This document shows positions 17,066-26,075 of a stretch of 64,000 nt of DNA, piece by piece. The notes under the pieces were generated by a model. It did not search any database and was not told the origin of the DNA. It worked only from the letters and a program-made list of their open reading frames with translations. The stretch lies in the NCBI RefSeq assembly GCF_016908515.1, contig NZ_JAFBEA010000001.1:434001-498000 (forward strand), in the 5' to 3' direction. A program made the translations under genes and the position numbers. How positions within the stretch are numbered: position 1 is the stretch's first letter; the number at the start of each line of letters is the position of its first letter. Source of the stretch: Virgibacillus halotolerans. Its GTDB lineage: Bacteria; Bacillota; Bacilli; Bacillales; Amphibacillaceae.

Positions 17066-17108
17066 ATATTATAATATTACTTGACTTAATTTAAAATGTC
17101 TGTATAAT
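17066..17108 (+). promoter_or_regulatory. Promoter of recombinase gene with adjacent SPBRE
   Basis: TTGACT at 17081-17086, 16-bp spacer, TATAAT at 17103-17108. An SPBRE-like element in the opposite orientation (AAGTAATATTATAATATA on the minus strand) lies at 17066-17090 and covers the -35. Confidence 0.7.
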
Positions 17109-17145
17109 AAATATTATAAACGACAATTGAAAGGAATTAATAAAT

Positions 17146-18204
17146 ATGAATAACGTATATGAATTAAATAGAAATGAAGTATATGATGATATTGAAACAT
17201 TCCTAGAGGATTTGAAGCATGGTAGTGATAAGACGCATCAGAGGTATAAAGCGAGCATTGAGTTGTTCTTTAACTGGACAGAGGATAACAGATACACCAG
17301 TGGAGATGTTTATTTTTTAACACCTATAGATATTACTAATATTGAATATACAACAATGCAGAAGTTCAGGACATTCCTAAAGGATGAGAGAAGGTACGCC
17401 AATTCATCTACGAACAATACAATGACTGCTATTTATTCTTTATTCACTCATCTGAAGAAGGTTAAGAAAAACAAATACAAGATCCAACCAGATGAATTGA
17501 GGTTGAAAAGTTTAAGTTTGACTGATGAGAATCATCACGGAGATATTGACTGGGAAGAGTCTGATAAGATGATTGAATATGTTAGTGGACTACCTAATAA
17601 AAAATTACCTAAAGTAAAGGCTGCGTTGATTCATACAGCAAGAATGACAGGTATTAGATTAAACGGTCTGCTGGGTCTTGACTATACAGATCTACGCAGA
17701 GAAGGTGGAATGTGGGTATTGCACCATGCAATCAAAGGTAAGAAACATGCACAAGCTATCCGAGACGATCTGGCTGAGATGTTATTAGATTTAAGAAAAG
17801 ATGAAAATGATAAGAATGAGAAAGTGTTTAAGTTATCCAGTAAGACAGTGGAGAGAATGATGAAGGAGATCAATGAGGCTATTGGTATTGATGAGAGTAG
17901 ACAGGTTGTATTTCATAGCATTAGAAGATTATATGGCGGGGAAACATATGCTGCTTCTGGCAATGATATTATGAAGGTTAAGGATTATCTTGGCCATAGT
18001 TCGATTGATACATCTAGAGGATACGTTGAAAGAAGTCAAAACCTAAAGGATTCCCCCGCTCTATACATTGGGTTAGATATGGATGAGTCAATGGTAGATC
18101 ACTTGTCTGCAGATGATTGGAAGAAGTTATTTAAAGAAATGAGTAGAGGGTCACAATATGAAATAATTAACAAGATGAAAGAAATGGGAATGAGTCATTC
18201 TTAA
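17146..18204 (+). CDS. Tyrosine recombinase, catalytically complete
   Basis: 352 aa. An N-terminal SAM-like core-binding domain (residues 14-110) precedes the catalytic domain, where every active-site residue is visible: Arg171 (TGIRLNGLLGL), Lys near 198-200 (KGKKHAQ), His257 and Arg260 (HSIRR), His284 (YLGHSS) and nucleophile Tyr293 (RGYVER). It is divergent from the polymerase operon. SPbeta-like phages usually integrate with a serine recombinase and also carry tyrosine-recombinase-fold proteins; whether this one integrates, resolves dimers or regulates is open. Start ATG with AAAGGAA upstream. Confidence 0.88.
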   Translation: MNNVYELNRNEVYDDIETFLEDLKHGSDKTHQRYKASIELFFNWTEDNRYTSGDVYFLTPIDITNIEYTTMQKFRTFLKDERRYANSSTNNTMTAIYSLFTHLKKVKKNKYKIQPDELRLKSLSLTDENHHGDIDWEESDKMIEYVSGLPNKKLPKVKAALIHTARMTGIRLNGLLGLDYTDLRREGGMWVLHHAIKGKKHAQAIRDDLAEMLLDLRKDENDKNEKVFKLSSKTVERMMKEINEAIGIDESRQVVFHSIRRLYGGETYAASGNDIMKVKDYLGHSSIDTSRGYVERSQNLKDSPALYIGLDMDESMVDHLSADDWKKLFKEMSRGSQYEIINKMKEMGMSHS

Positions 18205-18229
18205 TTGAATGGCTTTTCTGTTTGTGTAT

Positions 18230-18262
18230 TTGACAAATTTATTAGGTGATATTATAATACAT
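18230..18262 (+). promoter_or_regulatory. Sigma-A promoter with SPBRE operator
   Basis: TTGACA 18230-18235, 17-bp spacer, TATAAT 18253-18258; spacer contains TTATTAGGTGATATTATAAT. Drives the leader and the winged-helix gene at 18689. Confidence 0.8.
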
Positions 18263-18280
18263 TCAAGGGAGTAAAAATCC

Positions 18281-18325
18281 ATGAAAATTTTACACTTGGG
18301 TTTTGCAAAAAAAGATGTTTTTTAA
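18281..18325 (+). CDS. Possible 14-aa leader peptide
   Basis: MKILHLGFAKKDVF, with GGGAG well spaced before the ATG and directly behind the SPBRE promoter. Far too short to judge by content. It may be a translated leader of the 18689 transcript. Confidence 0.3.
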   Translation: MKILHLGFAKKDVF

Positions 18326-18330
18326 ACAAT

Positions 18331-18488
18331 TCCATGATAAAAGTACAACACATAGAGCGTAATATGAGAAATCATATACAGGACGTGGTTTACGGTGATT
18401 TTGCATATAATTAAAAACACAAATCTGTGAAAATTTTTCTTTTTGACCCTCTAATTTTTCAAAAATCCATGCTCAAAGTACAACATAT
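18331..18488 (+). repeat. 23-bp direct repeat pair upstream of winged-helix gene
   Basis: 18331-18353 and 18466-18488 share TCCATG, then three bases, then AAAGTACAACA, a variable base and AT: 20 of 23 bases match. A partial third copy (AAAATCCATGAAAATTTTACAC) starts near 18275. These look like binding sites for the downstream protein. The rest of 18205-18688 has no gene beyond the leader peptide. Confidence 0.6.
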
Positions 18489-18688
18489 TACTTCTATATT
18501 ATTAGATCTATTAATACTATATTATTCTCCGACAGCTTTATAATTGTTCTTTTTCATTTCATTCAAAGAAAATTATACGTGTCGATGTTGAATAAAACTG
18601 CTTGTTGGCATGTGTTGTGGTGTGTTTTACATGAATTATCTTATGTATTGGTTGTTTTGTAATTATAAAATTAAAAAGGGGTGTCTAA

Positions 18689-19402
18689 ATGTTTGCCTTT
18701 TCTAAGAAGCATACTTTGATTAATGGTAATTGGTTTACACAAGGTGAATATTTCTACTTTAAAGATGGTGGGGGTGAAAAATTATTAGCTTTATATCTAA
18801 ATTTGCAAAAGTTTATACGATATGATCAATTTAATTTTAAGTCTGATTTAAATTACGTCACATCTATCAAGCAAATTTATGACTCTATGAACGAATATGG
18901 AAGGTTGGTCAGCATTGATGATGTATACGTGCTATTAAGTAGATTAGAAGAATTGTCTGTTGTTAAGGTAACGTCACATAAGAATTTCAAGTCTAAAAAT
19001 AAGAATAGCCTATATACAAAGGAGTTGCTTATTATAAATGATTTGGATTATATGAAGTGTAGCTTCTATATGTCTGTACCACTAGATATAATCAGGTATA
19101 TGCTGGAGAATGGGCTAACTTACAGACATGTTTCCTTATTTTTATTGATGAACAAGTGGACTAATAATCCAGAAGACAAGTGTTTTATTAGTGTAAATAA
19201 ATTAGCAGAATGGATAGGTTATAGTAACAAGAGTGTACTTAAGTATTATGCCGATATGAATAAATTAGGAGTGATGGCAAGTTACCTGAAGAAAGACAAT
19301 AAGGGTCATACCAAATATGAACACTTCTTACTTAGAGATATGGACGATATTGACTCGTTTAAGAAGTCTAACTATACAGCTATGAATAAATTTAGAGAAT
19401 AG
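18689..19402 (+). CDS. Winged-helix DNA-binding protein, possible replication initiator
   Basis: 237 aa. The centre and C-terminal half read like a replication-initiator or DnaD-type winged helix: YRHVSLFLLMNKWTN, then ISVNKLAEWIGYSNKSVLKYYADMNKLGVMASY, a clear helix-turn-helix with a wing. It is single, ends in a good terminator, and is flanked upstream by 23-bp direct repeats and downstream by a repeat-rich, gene-free AT region. Initiator function is inferred; a transcription regulator is the alternative. Confidence 0.6.
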   Translation: MFAFSKKHTLINGNWFTQGEYFYFKDGGGEKLLALYLNLQKFIRYDQFNFKSDLNYVTSIKQIYDSMNEYGRLVSIDDVYVLLSRLEELSVVKVTSHKNFKSKNKNSLYTKELLIINDLDYMKCSFYMSVPLDIIRYMLENGLTYRHVSLFLLMNKWTNNPEDKCFISVNKLAEWIGYSNKSVLKYYADMNKLGVMASYLKKDNKGHTKYEHFLLRDMDDIDSFKKSNYTAMNKFRE

Positions 19403-19460
19403 CTCAAGTGCATCATCTACATAGTTAGGTGTTAGATAAAATATGATATATAAAATTTGT

Positions 19461-19489
19461 AACTCAGATTAATTTCTGGGTTATTTTTT
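19461..19489 (+). terminator. Rho-independent terminator
   Basis: AACTCAGA pairs with TCTGGGTT (8 bp, one G-U), short loop, then TTATTTTTTA. Ends the 18689 transcript. Confidence 0.75.
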
Positions 19490-20720
19490 ATGGATCGATA
19501 GACAGTGTATCGAATGAATGTAGGTGCAGCATGGATTATACTATTAATATGCATCATGTATAGGCTTAAATTGACGTATCGACTACTTTGTCTCGAACAA
19601 ACATAGGCTTGGCAAGGGTTATACGGTGATTATACATAGCTTTTTGTTAAAATGAGTAAATATTGGTGTAGTATGATATGAGGAAAACTATTGATACTAT
19701 TGACTTCATTCGAGACGCTCCCGAGACCGTTTACGAGACAAAATTTGCATAATTTACGTATATATTTATATTTTAATTTATATTATTTTACATTTAATTT
19801 GGCTAATTTATATTGAGCGTGGAAATGGAACAGTTGGCCTTATATATGCGGAATATTCTATATTCATGGACTTTTCAGACCCCCCTCTAATGGGTGAAAC
19901 CCTTTGATACCATTGATATTTACTGTCCTACTAATATACGTTATACCGACAGTTTCGCTGATAATCATTGGTGTGACAATGTTTATGATTAATTGGAAAG
20001 TATATACTTTAATGTAATAAATTAACTGACAATAGACTATACCGCTTGTGTGTACCACCTTAAATGTAAAGCAAACTTTACTTTTCGCCTTAGTAACACA
20101 AAAATATAATTGCAAGTATTATAATATAAAAGGTACTAAATATTAATCACTACCTTGTATTAAACAGTAGTATAGATCCAATATAAAATATAATAAATAT
20201 CCATAAAATTGTATAATCATACTAACTCTGTCTCACTCTCTCGCCACTCTGTCCAATAAATATATATAATACAGTCAATATAAATCAATAAGTAAATGTA
20301 ATCATATAATCTCAATCAAACTAAACCTATATTTCAATTGTATTATATATAAAATTAAATAATAAAATAAATATAAAAATAATATTATAATATATAAATG
20401 TAACCGAACATAGGCAAGCACATCATGAGCAACACATACCCATATCATCATGCAGTCACATCACACACATGCACCATGTATCAATAGGCATAGGCAATCA
20501 ATAGTATCAATCATACTCATGCACGTTAAGCCTATGCATGCCACACACTCTACTCTATTACGATCTATCCTATATACTCTAGTCTATCCATTCAATCACA
20601 CATACAATCGTACAATAGGCAGCCAATCAATATATAATATAATTGTATATAATGCACAATCAAATGTATCAAAGTATACACAATCAACAAACTTTAATTA
20701 TATACTCAATTAAGTCAATA

Positions 20721-20765
20721 TATACTTGTATAAGTATATGATTCGTGTTATAATATACTTATACA
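20721..20765 (+). promoter_or_regulatory. Promoter with palindromic operator
   Basis: TTGTAT 20726-20731, 17-bp spacer, TATAAT 20749-20754. TATACTT and AAGTATA form a palindrome (20721-20738), and a further half site TATACTTATAC follows the -10. This differs from SPBRE, so another repressor is implied. Reads toward the early genes. Confidence 0.65.
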
Positions 20766-21078
20766 GAGTTAAGGAAAGGGATTGATTTCCACTGTCCAAA
20801 CTCTAATCGAGTATCAGCTTACTAATGAACATTGACAATCTTATACAACTATCCTATCAATAGGAATGCTACTCATGGACAAGAAAAAGATGCACGGATC
20901 ATTGCACGTTATAGCATATGGAAGTATGATAAGCATACGATACATGGATAAGATGCCATGAACCAAGTAACATACCATAGCATGAAACAGTAGCAATCAC
21001 ATTGTATTATCATATGAATGCATTATAATCTATATAGTATATTGATATGGAAATACAATAAGAAGGGAAGTAATAGCA

Positions 21079-21297
21079 ATGAGATACAATCAAAAATTAG
21101 CTACAATATGTGATTACTTGCAAGCAATTGATAAGAACGGTTTCTATCATGAATTATTAGACGAGTATTCCAATGGTGAAATAAGTTTAACCGATGCATT
21201 AGAGGAATGTAAACAGTCATTAGAATCATTAAAGCATGAAACAGATGTTACAGACGCAAGAACAATACAATCATTTATAAACTATATTAACTACTAA
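21079..21297 (+). CDS. Hypothetical early protein
   Basis: 72 aa, helical, first gene of the early block; GAAGGGAAG precedes the ATG. Not recognised. Confidence 0.65.
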   Translation: MRYNQKLATICDYLQAIDKNGFYHELLDEYSNGEISLTDALEECKQSLESLKHETDVTDARTIQSFINYINY

Positions 21298-21331
21298 GCA
21301 ATTACATAATTATAAAAGGAGACAATACAAT

Positions 21332-21661
21332 ATGAATATAGAACAATTTAAACTAGATTTAATAGATGAGGGCTACCAACTAACAAATAATATACATGAA
21401 GGCATATGGATACTGACGGACGGTAGTATGATTGACGGTGTATACGACATGGGAAAGCGTTCCGAGGAACACAGAATGATGGAATCATTCACCGATATAG
21501 ACAGGTATGACGATTCATTCTGGGACGTTGTAGTAAAGGAATATAGTCTTGTCATGATCATTCCAGAGACTCAATGCATTCTAGTTAAGCCGTGGCAGAC
21601 AGTCACACAGGAACAACAATCAATAATGGATCAATTAGGTTATGAAGTAGAACAATACTAA
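21332..21661 (+). CDS. Hypothetical early protein
   Basis: 109 aa with an AAAAGGAG site. The pattern EGIWILTDGSMIDGVYDMGKRSEEHRMM followed by IPETQCILVKPW suggests a small alpha/beta domain. Not recognised. Shares the transcript of the previous gene. Confidence 0.65.
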   Translation: MNIEQFKLDLIDEGYQLTNNIHEGIWILTDGSMIDGVYDMGKRSEEHRMMESFTDIDRYDDSFWDVVVKEYSLVMIIPETQCILVKPWQTVTQEQQSIMDQLGYEVEQY

Positions 21662-21673
21662 TATTTTTTAATT

Positions 21674-21740
21674 AAAATTAAGTAACAATATAACGAATAA
21701 AGCACTTGCATTTACCATTAAGTAATGTTATAATATAATT
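21674..21740 (+). promoter_or_regulatory. Sigma-A promoter with two SPBRE-like sites
   Basis: TTGCAT 21706-21711, 17-bp spacer, TATAAT 21729-21734. One SPBRE-like site (TTAAGTAACAATATAAC, 21674-21694) lies upstream and another (ATTAAGTAATGTTATAAT, 21717-21735) covers the spacer and -10. The paired layout recurs at 22690 and allows cooperative repression. Confidence 0.75.
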
Positions 21741-21790
21741 ATAGCAAGGTTAGGAAATACAAAATAAATCAACTCAAAGGAGAAAATATA

Positions 21791-22072
21791 ATGAAAACTT
21801 TACTCGGTGTATCACTATTAATTAAAGTATTGATTGTCCCAACGTTTGCAGGCGACATTGCAGCTAATGAAGTGTTGAATTGTGAGGTTGTTCCACTATC
21901 AGAATACGGATTCGAGCAACAATCAGAATATCATGAGTATGTTTGCAAGAATCCAAGAAATGACGCTGATTTTACAATTATCTATGATGTATCTGACGAA
22001 TACAAGTTAGGCGATAATCTTACAGTAGGACTTAATAAGCATAATGAAGTAATTTCAATGGACAAACAATAG
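21791..22072 (+). CDS. Secreted small early protein
   Basis: 93 aa with a signal peptide (MKTLLGVSLLIKVLIVPTFAG, cleavage near residue 20) and a mature beta-rich part with two cysteines that could form a disulfide. Its early promoter makes a role at the cell surface during infection or lysogeny possible. Family unknown. Confidence 0.7.
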   Translation: MKTLLGVSLLIKVLIVPTFAGDIAANEVLNCEVVPLSEYGFEQQSEYHEYVCKNPRNDADFTIIYDVSDEYKLGDNLTVGLNKHNEVISMDKQ

Positions 22073-22101
22073 TAACTAAAATTAAAAGGAGAATGATAAA
22101 A

Positions 22102-22305
22102 ATGAGTTACCCAAAAGCATATCAACCAGAACGAGGGTATAAGTATCAAATATTAGTCAAAACGCCTTACGATAGAGCATACGAGCATTGCGACTATGCA
22201 GCGGACAGGAAGGAATTTAAGCATTTAACAAATGAATACAAATTAGCATATGGTGCAGGATATGAATTTAAGCCTATATTACTTCCACAAAAATATTGGA
22301 AATAA
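22102..22305 (+). CDS. Hypothetical early protein
   Basis: 67 aa (MSYPKAYQPERGYK). ATG 22102 preferred over 22093, which touches the AAAAGGAG site. Tyrosine-rich and basic. Not recognised. Confidence 0.65.
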   Translation: MSYPKAYQPERGYKYQILVKTPYDRAYEHCDYAADRKEFKHLTNEYKLAYGAGYEFKPILLPQKYWK

Positions 22306-22331
22306 ACTATATTAAAAAGGAGATAAATAAA

Positions 22332-22673
22332 ATGATAATACAAGCTAACGAACAAATGGCAAAGGAAATTAAAGTTGATACTCTAAAATTAAGATCGCAT
22401 ATGTTAGACATGGCATATGATGGAAAAGAGGGCTTGCCACAATGGAACGGCATAAAATCTGGCAGCTACCTTAACAGAAAAACATCAAAGGAGTACGTTA
22501 TCAATAAATTAAATAATCTAATTGACCATAAAGCAATTAATATTACATTACAAGAACAATGCCGAAAAGCCGTAATAATAATAGATGAAAACATGAACGA
22601 ATGGGAAATAATAGATAGGCTTATGAAGCATGGAATACATGGTTATTATTCCGGAAAAGTAATAATAGATTAA
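22332..22673 (+). CDS. Hypothetical early protein
   Basis: 113 aa from MIIQANEQMAKEIK; AAAAAGGAG is correctly spaced for this ATG. A helical protein. Not recognised. Confidence 0.65.
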   Translation: MIIQANEQMAKEIKVDTLKLRSHMLDMAYDGKEGLPQWNGIKSGSYLNRKTSKEYVINKLNNLIDHKAINITLQEQCRKAVIIIDENMNEWEIIDRLMKHGIHGYYSGKVIID

Positions 22674-22689
22674 TCAATTTTATTTACCT

Positions 22690-22754
22690 AAAATTAAGTA
22701 GCATTATACTATAAATAATGCTTGCAATTACATTAAGGTGATGTTATAATATAA
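22690..22754 (+). promoter_or_regulatory. Sigma-A promoter with two SPBRE-like sites
   Basis: TTGCAA 22722-22727, 17-bp spacer, TATAAT 22745-22750. Sites AATTAAGTAGCATTATACT (22691-22710) and CATTAAGGTGATGTTATAAT (22731-22750). Confidence 0.75.
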
Positions 22755-22808
22755 TTAACAGTTAAGAAGTAATAAAAAATAAATCAATTCAAAGGAGCAA
22801 TAAACACT

Positions 22809-23072
22809 ATGACAACAATAATACATCTATCTAAAAACATTCAAGAGTTACCCAAGCAAATAATAAATTGGGAAATAACACCCGAAGAGGTTAAGGAATT
22901 TATAATATCAAACGGCACAGATTATAGGGTTTTCTCAAGTCAGGAATTAATAATATATAACGGAATGAAAATGATAGCAAGTTGCACAATAGGTGGTATT
23001 GCAGACATGGAAGACGATACAAGGTTTGATATAGAGAATTGTTGGACAGAGCAAGGCAACATATGGATATAG
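22809..23072 (+). CDS. Hypothetical early protein
   Basis: 87 aa; AAAGGAGC before the ATG. First gene of its promoter unit. Not recognised. Confidence 0.65.
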   Translation: MTTIIHLSKNIQELPKQIINWEITPEEVKEFIISNGTDYRVFSSQELIIYNGMKMIASCTIGGIADMEDDTRFDIENCWTEQGNIWI

Positions 23073-23112
23073 CTTTAAACGCTCGCATAACAGATTAAAA
23101 GGAGGAAATAGC

Positions 23113-23223
23113 ATGAGGGGAATAATAGACAAGATACAATCATATGAATTAGTTGATTACGGAATAATAATAATGTTTATCATATCATTAATAATATTAA
23201 ATATAACTTGTTACAATCTATAA
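23113..23223 (+). CDS. 36-aa single-span membrane peptide
   Basis: MRGIIDKIQSYELVDYG followed by a hydrophobic helix; AAAGGAGG precedes. It resembles the 43-aa peptide at 31237 in the boundary YGIII and the helix that follows. A small membrane effector is possible. Confidence 0.6.
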   Translation: MRGIIDKIQSYELVDYGIIIMFIISLIILNITCYNL

Positions 23224-23288
23224 TTAAGTATCTTTATAGTAAAATAAATTATAAAACACTTGACTATTAACTCATATGAGTATATAAT
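23221..23288 (+). promoter_or_regulatory. Sigma-A promoter with upstream SPBRE-like site
   Basis: TTGACT 23260-23265, 17-bp spacer, TATAAT 23283-23288. An SPBRE-like site (TAATTAAGTATCTTTATAGT) lies at 23221-23240. The spacer has the palindrome CTCATATGAG instead of a second copy. Confidence 0.7.
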
Positions 23289-23330
23289 AAAGATAGTTAA
23301 AAAATACAAATTAATTGGAGGTTTTACATT

Positions 23331-23621
23331 ATGAGAAAAATAGAGAATCTGACAGTAGCATTTAAAAAAGAATTGTCTAACATTGAACTAAAGGGAATTG
23401 AAATAATAATAAATGAGAATAAAGAAATCCCATCAACTGATAAATTGGGAATGGCGTACACATCATCAAGCAGCTATGGAATGTATAACGCATGTAACGA
23501 ACAACAATACTATGATGGAATAATAATAAGCCATTTTGCAATAACGGAAAATAATATGCTAATTATGGCATGTCATGACAATAATGAAAACTACACTTAT
23601 TACGAAGTGGAAGACATATAA
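23331..23621 (+). CDS. Hypothetical early protein
   Basis: 96 aa, beta-rich second half; GGAGG site. Not recognised. Confidence 0.65.
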   Translation: MRKIENLTVAFKKELSNIELKGIEIIINENKEIPSTDKLGMAYTSSSSYGMYNACNEQQYYDGIIISHFAITENNMLIMACHDNNENYTYYEVEDI

Positions 23622-23701
23622 AAATACAAAATACATAGGGATTATTTACTCAATCCCTAACATACATAAAATAAAATTTAATTATAAGAGGTGAAAACAC
23701 T

Positions 23702-23884
23702 ATGAATAAAGAAATTAACTTCATTGATCCATATGAAAATAAAATCAGTCTAATTGTAAATAATGGAAGTGTAACATTTAAGGCGTTTGGTCGTGAAACT
23801 TTACACCCTGCATTTATGATTAATGATATTATTGAAGTATTGGAAAATGATTACAATTGTAAAATGTTAGCGAATATCGCATAA
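23702..23884 (+). CDS. Hypothetical early protein
   Basis: 60 aa; AGAGGTG site. Not recognised. Confidence 0.6.
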   Translation: MNKEINFIDPYENKISLIVNNGSVTFKAFGRETLHPAFMINDIIEVLENDYNCKMLANIA

Positions 23885-23901
23885 ATAAAATTTTTTAACT
23901 A

Positions 23902-23926
23902 CTATTAAGTATCATTATAGTATAAT
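23902..23926 (+). promoter_or_regulatory. SPBRE-like element
   Basis: CTATTAAGTATCATTATAGT just ahead of the ribosome site at 23928. The -35 is weak (TTAACT, 15-bp spacing). Confidence 0.5.
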
Positions 23927-23939
23927 TGGAGGTTATTAA

Positions 23940-24062
23940 ATGGTTATTGCAGAGGTGCGCCACGTATGGAAAAAAGACATTAACGGCAAGGCTTCATTGT
24001 ATAAAGAGGTGTTAGTCAATGGGAAATGGTATGAGTTAAATTGCGAGGGTAGAATAATATGA
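23940..24062 (+). CDS. 40-aa hypothetical protein
   Basis: MVIAEVRHVWKKDINGK; TTGGAGG site; stop overlaps the next ATG (ATGA), so the pair is coupled. Basic, possibly a small beta protein. Confidence 0.6.
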   Translation: MVIAEVRHVWKKDINGKASLYKEVLVNGKWYELNCEGRII

Positions 24063-24223
24063 TTAAACGGTTTTTAATTGGTCTGTCACTATCTGTAATT
24101 ATGATAGCAGGAATCGCAACGGATAGCACAGTACGAACAAGTAATATAAGCGACACTATGAAGCAATTACAAAGCAAGTCATGCAGTAATTATATTGTCA
24201 ATAATGAACAGATTAAATGTTAA
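24059..24223 (+). CDS. 54-aa secreted protein
   Basis: Signal peptide MIKRFLIGLSLSVIMIAGIA with a short mature part bearing two cysteines. Coupled to the preceding gene. Confidence 0.6.
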   Translation: MIKRFLIGLSLSVIMIAGIATDSTVRTSNISDTMKQLQSKSCSNYIVNNEQIKC

Positions 24224-24245
24224 TTAAATACAGGAGGTTTTGAAA

Positions 24246-24515
24246 ATGAAATTTTATACAGTTATAGCTCATTTTGATTTATCAATGCATACTGAATGGG
24301 AAGTTAAAAGCTTTACTAGGTTAGAGAATGCGAGCAAGTTTGGCAAGGAAATGAAACAGAAATTTTTAACAATGATCAATGGGAGCAAATTAGATCAAAT
24401 GGAAAGCCATGAGGACGATAGAGGGGAGCCACAATTCTATAACTTTTATGGTGTATGCGAATTAGGCGAAAACTTTGCAACGATTGAAATTAGCGAACAG
24501 GAATTTGCTGATTAA
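24246..24515 (+). CDS. Hypothetical early protein
   Basis: 89 aa; ATG at 24246 has GGAGG at good distance. Not recognised. Confidence 0.65.
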   Translation: MKFYTVIAHFDLSMHTEWEVKSFTRLENASKFGKEMKQKFLTMINGSKLDQMESHEDDRGEPQFYNFYGVCELGENFATIEISEQEFAD

Positions 24516-24559
24516 TTTAAAACTATAATTTTATTAGAAAAAAAAGGGGTCGGAGTGTT

Positions 24560-24730
24560 ATGGAAATAGAAAATGTGCTGAAAGTTGTTGACGATACTAT
24601 TGAGCAAATGAATAAAAATGCAATGGATTGCTTACAAGAAAGAGATAGAAAGAATGCTAAAAAATATATGCAATATGCAGATGGGATAAGAATGGTTAAA
24701 GATAATATCGAATTTAATTTTAGCAATTAA
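24560..24730 (+). CDS. 56-aa hypothetical protein
   Basis: MEIENVLKVVDDTIEQMN; helical; AAAGGGG and GGAG before the ATG. Not recognised. Confidence 0.6.
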   Translation: MEIENVLKVVDDTIEQMNKNAMDCLQERDRKNAKKYMQYADGIRMVKDNIEFNFSN

Positions 24731-24782
24731 TTAAATAAAAGTCACAATTTATTAAAAAATTAAATTAAAAGGAGAATGTAAA

Positions 24783-24980
24783 ATGGAAAAAGTAAAAGTA
24801 TCTATTTTAGGAGAAATTGAAAATGATGAAAAATTATATAGTGTGGCAATATTCCCTGTAGGAACAGAGATAGCTTCATACACTGAATTTGGTTTCCCTA
24901 GTCGTGAAGACGCTGAATTTCATGTTAGCGAAATGATGGATATTGAAATTATTGAAACGGAAATTACAGAAGAATTTTAA
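24783..24980 (+). CDS. Hypothetical early protein
   Basis: 65 aa, acidic; AAAAGGAG site. Not recognised. Confidence 0.6.
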   Translation: MEKVKVSILGEIENDEKLYSVAIFPVGTEIASYTEFGFPSREDAEFHVSEMMDIEIIETEITEEF

Positions 24981-25016
24981 GATAAAAACAACAATTTAAA
25001 AGGAGAATGATTATAA

Positions 25017-25196
25017 ATGGAATACAATAGACAATCAACAATTGACTGGTTAGAAAATAATCAAATTAATGGAGCATTTGAAGGATTTCCAGAAAACAAC
25101 TTAAATTTTAATGAGTTAAGCAATGAAGTATTAGAGTTTTACTTTTATGAATCAGTGTTACCAGAACGGTTAGAACAAGAAGAACAAGAAGGATAA
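25017..25196 (+). CDS. 59-aa acidic protein
   Basis: MEYNRQSTIDWLENN; acidic C-terminus (EQEEQEG); AAAAGGAG site. Not recognised. Confidence 0.6.
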   Translation: MEYNRQSTIDWLENNQINGAFEGFPENNLNFNELSNEVLEFYFYESVLPERLEQEEQEG

Positions 25197-25217
25197 AGCA
25201 AAGGAGAATGATCCACA

Positions 25218-25430
25218 ATGAAAAAGGATAACAAAAAAACAATGTCAGAACTATTATCAGAGTATAAGCATGGAAGTGATCAATATGAAACACGTTGCAA
25301 CAAATGCTTATCGTACTTTGAAAGTGATGACGAATTAGAACTATTTTATGAAGACGCAAACGACTTAGAAACAGGATTTAAAGGTTGTCCAGAATGCGAG
25401 ACAGATAACTATTTAATGGACTTGAATTAA
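25218..25430 (+). CDS. Zinc-ribbon early protein
   Basis: 70 aa with CNKCLSYF and CPECETDN, a zinc ribbon separated by about 30 acidic residues. May bind a host protein or nucleic acid. AAAGGAG site. Confidence 0.65.
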   Translation: MKKDNKKTMSELLSEYKHGSDQYETRCNKCLSYFESDDELELFYEDANDLETGFKGCPECETDNYLMDLN

Positions 25431-25469
25431 AAAAACTACATTTCAACTTAAAAATTAGGAGGAATAAAA

Positions 25470-25724
25470 ATGAATACAATTCTTATAGATTTTAGCAACT
25501 TAGAAAACGAGGTAAAGCAAAAGGAAGTTGAATTATTACATGGTGAAAATTTATCTATGTTCATTAAGGATAAGTCTAATAACATATATGAAGCAGAAAA
25601 ATATTTTGTAGGAAGTTATTTAGATGGGTTGCAATCAAACAAAGCAAAGGTAAGCTTTCATAAAATTTTGAGTAAGAATATAGAAGCAGTGGAAAACCTT
25701 AGAATGAAAAAACTAATCGGATAA
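25470..25724 (+). CDS. Hypothetical early protein
   Basis: 84 aa; TTAGGAGG site. Not recognised. Confidence 0.6.
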   Translation: MNTILIDFSNLENEVKQKEVELLHGENLSMFIKDKSNNIYEAEKYFVGSYLDGLQSNKAKVSFHKILSKNIEAVENLRMKKLIG

Positions 25725-25752
25725 AATCAATATTATATTAGGAGGAATTGGA

Positions 25753-26052
25753 ATGATTATGGCACAATCGCAATTAACAAATTTGGTAGACAGCTTAAAG
25801 TATGGACATGGAAATATAATTAGTAAAAATGAAAACTATGCAATAACAAAACCTTTAAATACATGGGATACCAACTACAGACTTTACGACAAAAAGGAAG
25901 GATTAACCTATCTTATTGATTGTGAGGACGTACAGGAAAACGAGGAACACTTAAATGAATATGGAGGTATCTTATTTCAAAGTCTTATAAACCTAGAAAT
26001 TGAAGAAATTAAAAGCATATCATGGAAAACTGAAAAAGATAATTTTTATTAA
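25753..26052 (+). CDS. Hypothetical early protein
   Basis: 99 aa; TAGGAGG site, start MIMAQSQ. Not recognised. Confidence 0.6.
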   Translation: MIMAQSQLTNLVDSLKYGHGNIISKNENYAITKPLNTWDTNYRLYDKKEGLTYLIDCEDVQENEEHLNEYGGILFQSLINLEIEEIKSISWKTEKDNFY

Positions 26053-26075
26053 ACGACAAATAGGAGGAATGTAAA

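Larger units (their letters stand above)
19403..21078. other. 1.7-kb gene-free repeat region, candidate replication origin
   Basis: No credible gene on either strand. It contains a terminator (19461-19489); CGAGAC at 19711, 19722 and 19734, spaced 11-12 bp, with GTCTCG at 19590; repeated TAGGC (near 19561, 19602, 20411, 20484, 20490, 20616) and inverted GCCTA at about 20530; a pure A/T tract at 20340-20399 and another AT-rich stretch at 19741-19800; and a G-poor plus strand at 20200-20720. A promoter with palindromic operator lies at 20721-20765. The 21079 leader holds TATAAT at 21024. Iterons plus an unwinding tract next to a possible initiator suggest an origin; this is inference. Confidence 0.5.

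Noticed and set aside
19864-20115. 83-codon minus-strand open frame in the gene-free region
   Set aside because: No ribosome site, odd composition, and it lies in the repeat-rich candidate origin.
20450-20713. 87-codon plus-strand open frame
   Set aside because: His/Thr/Ile-rich product of a low-complexity G-poor sequence, no ribosome site.
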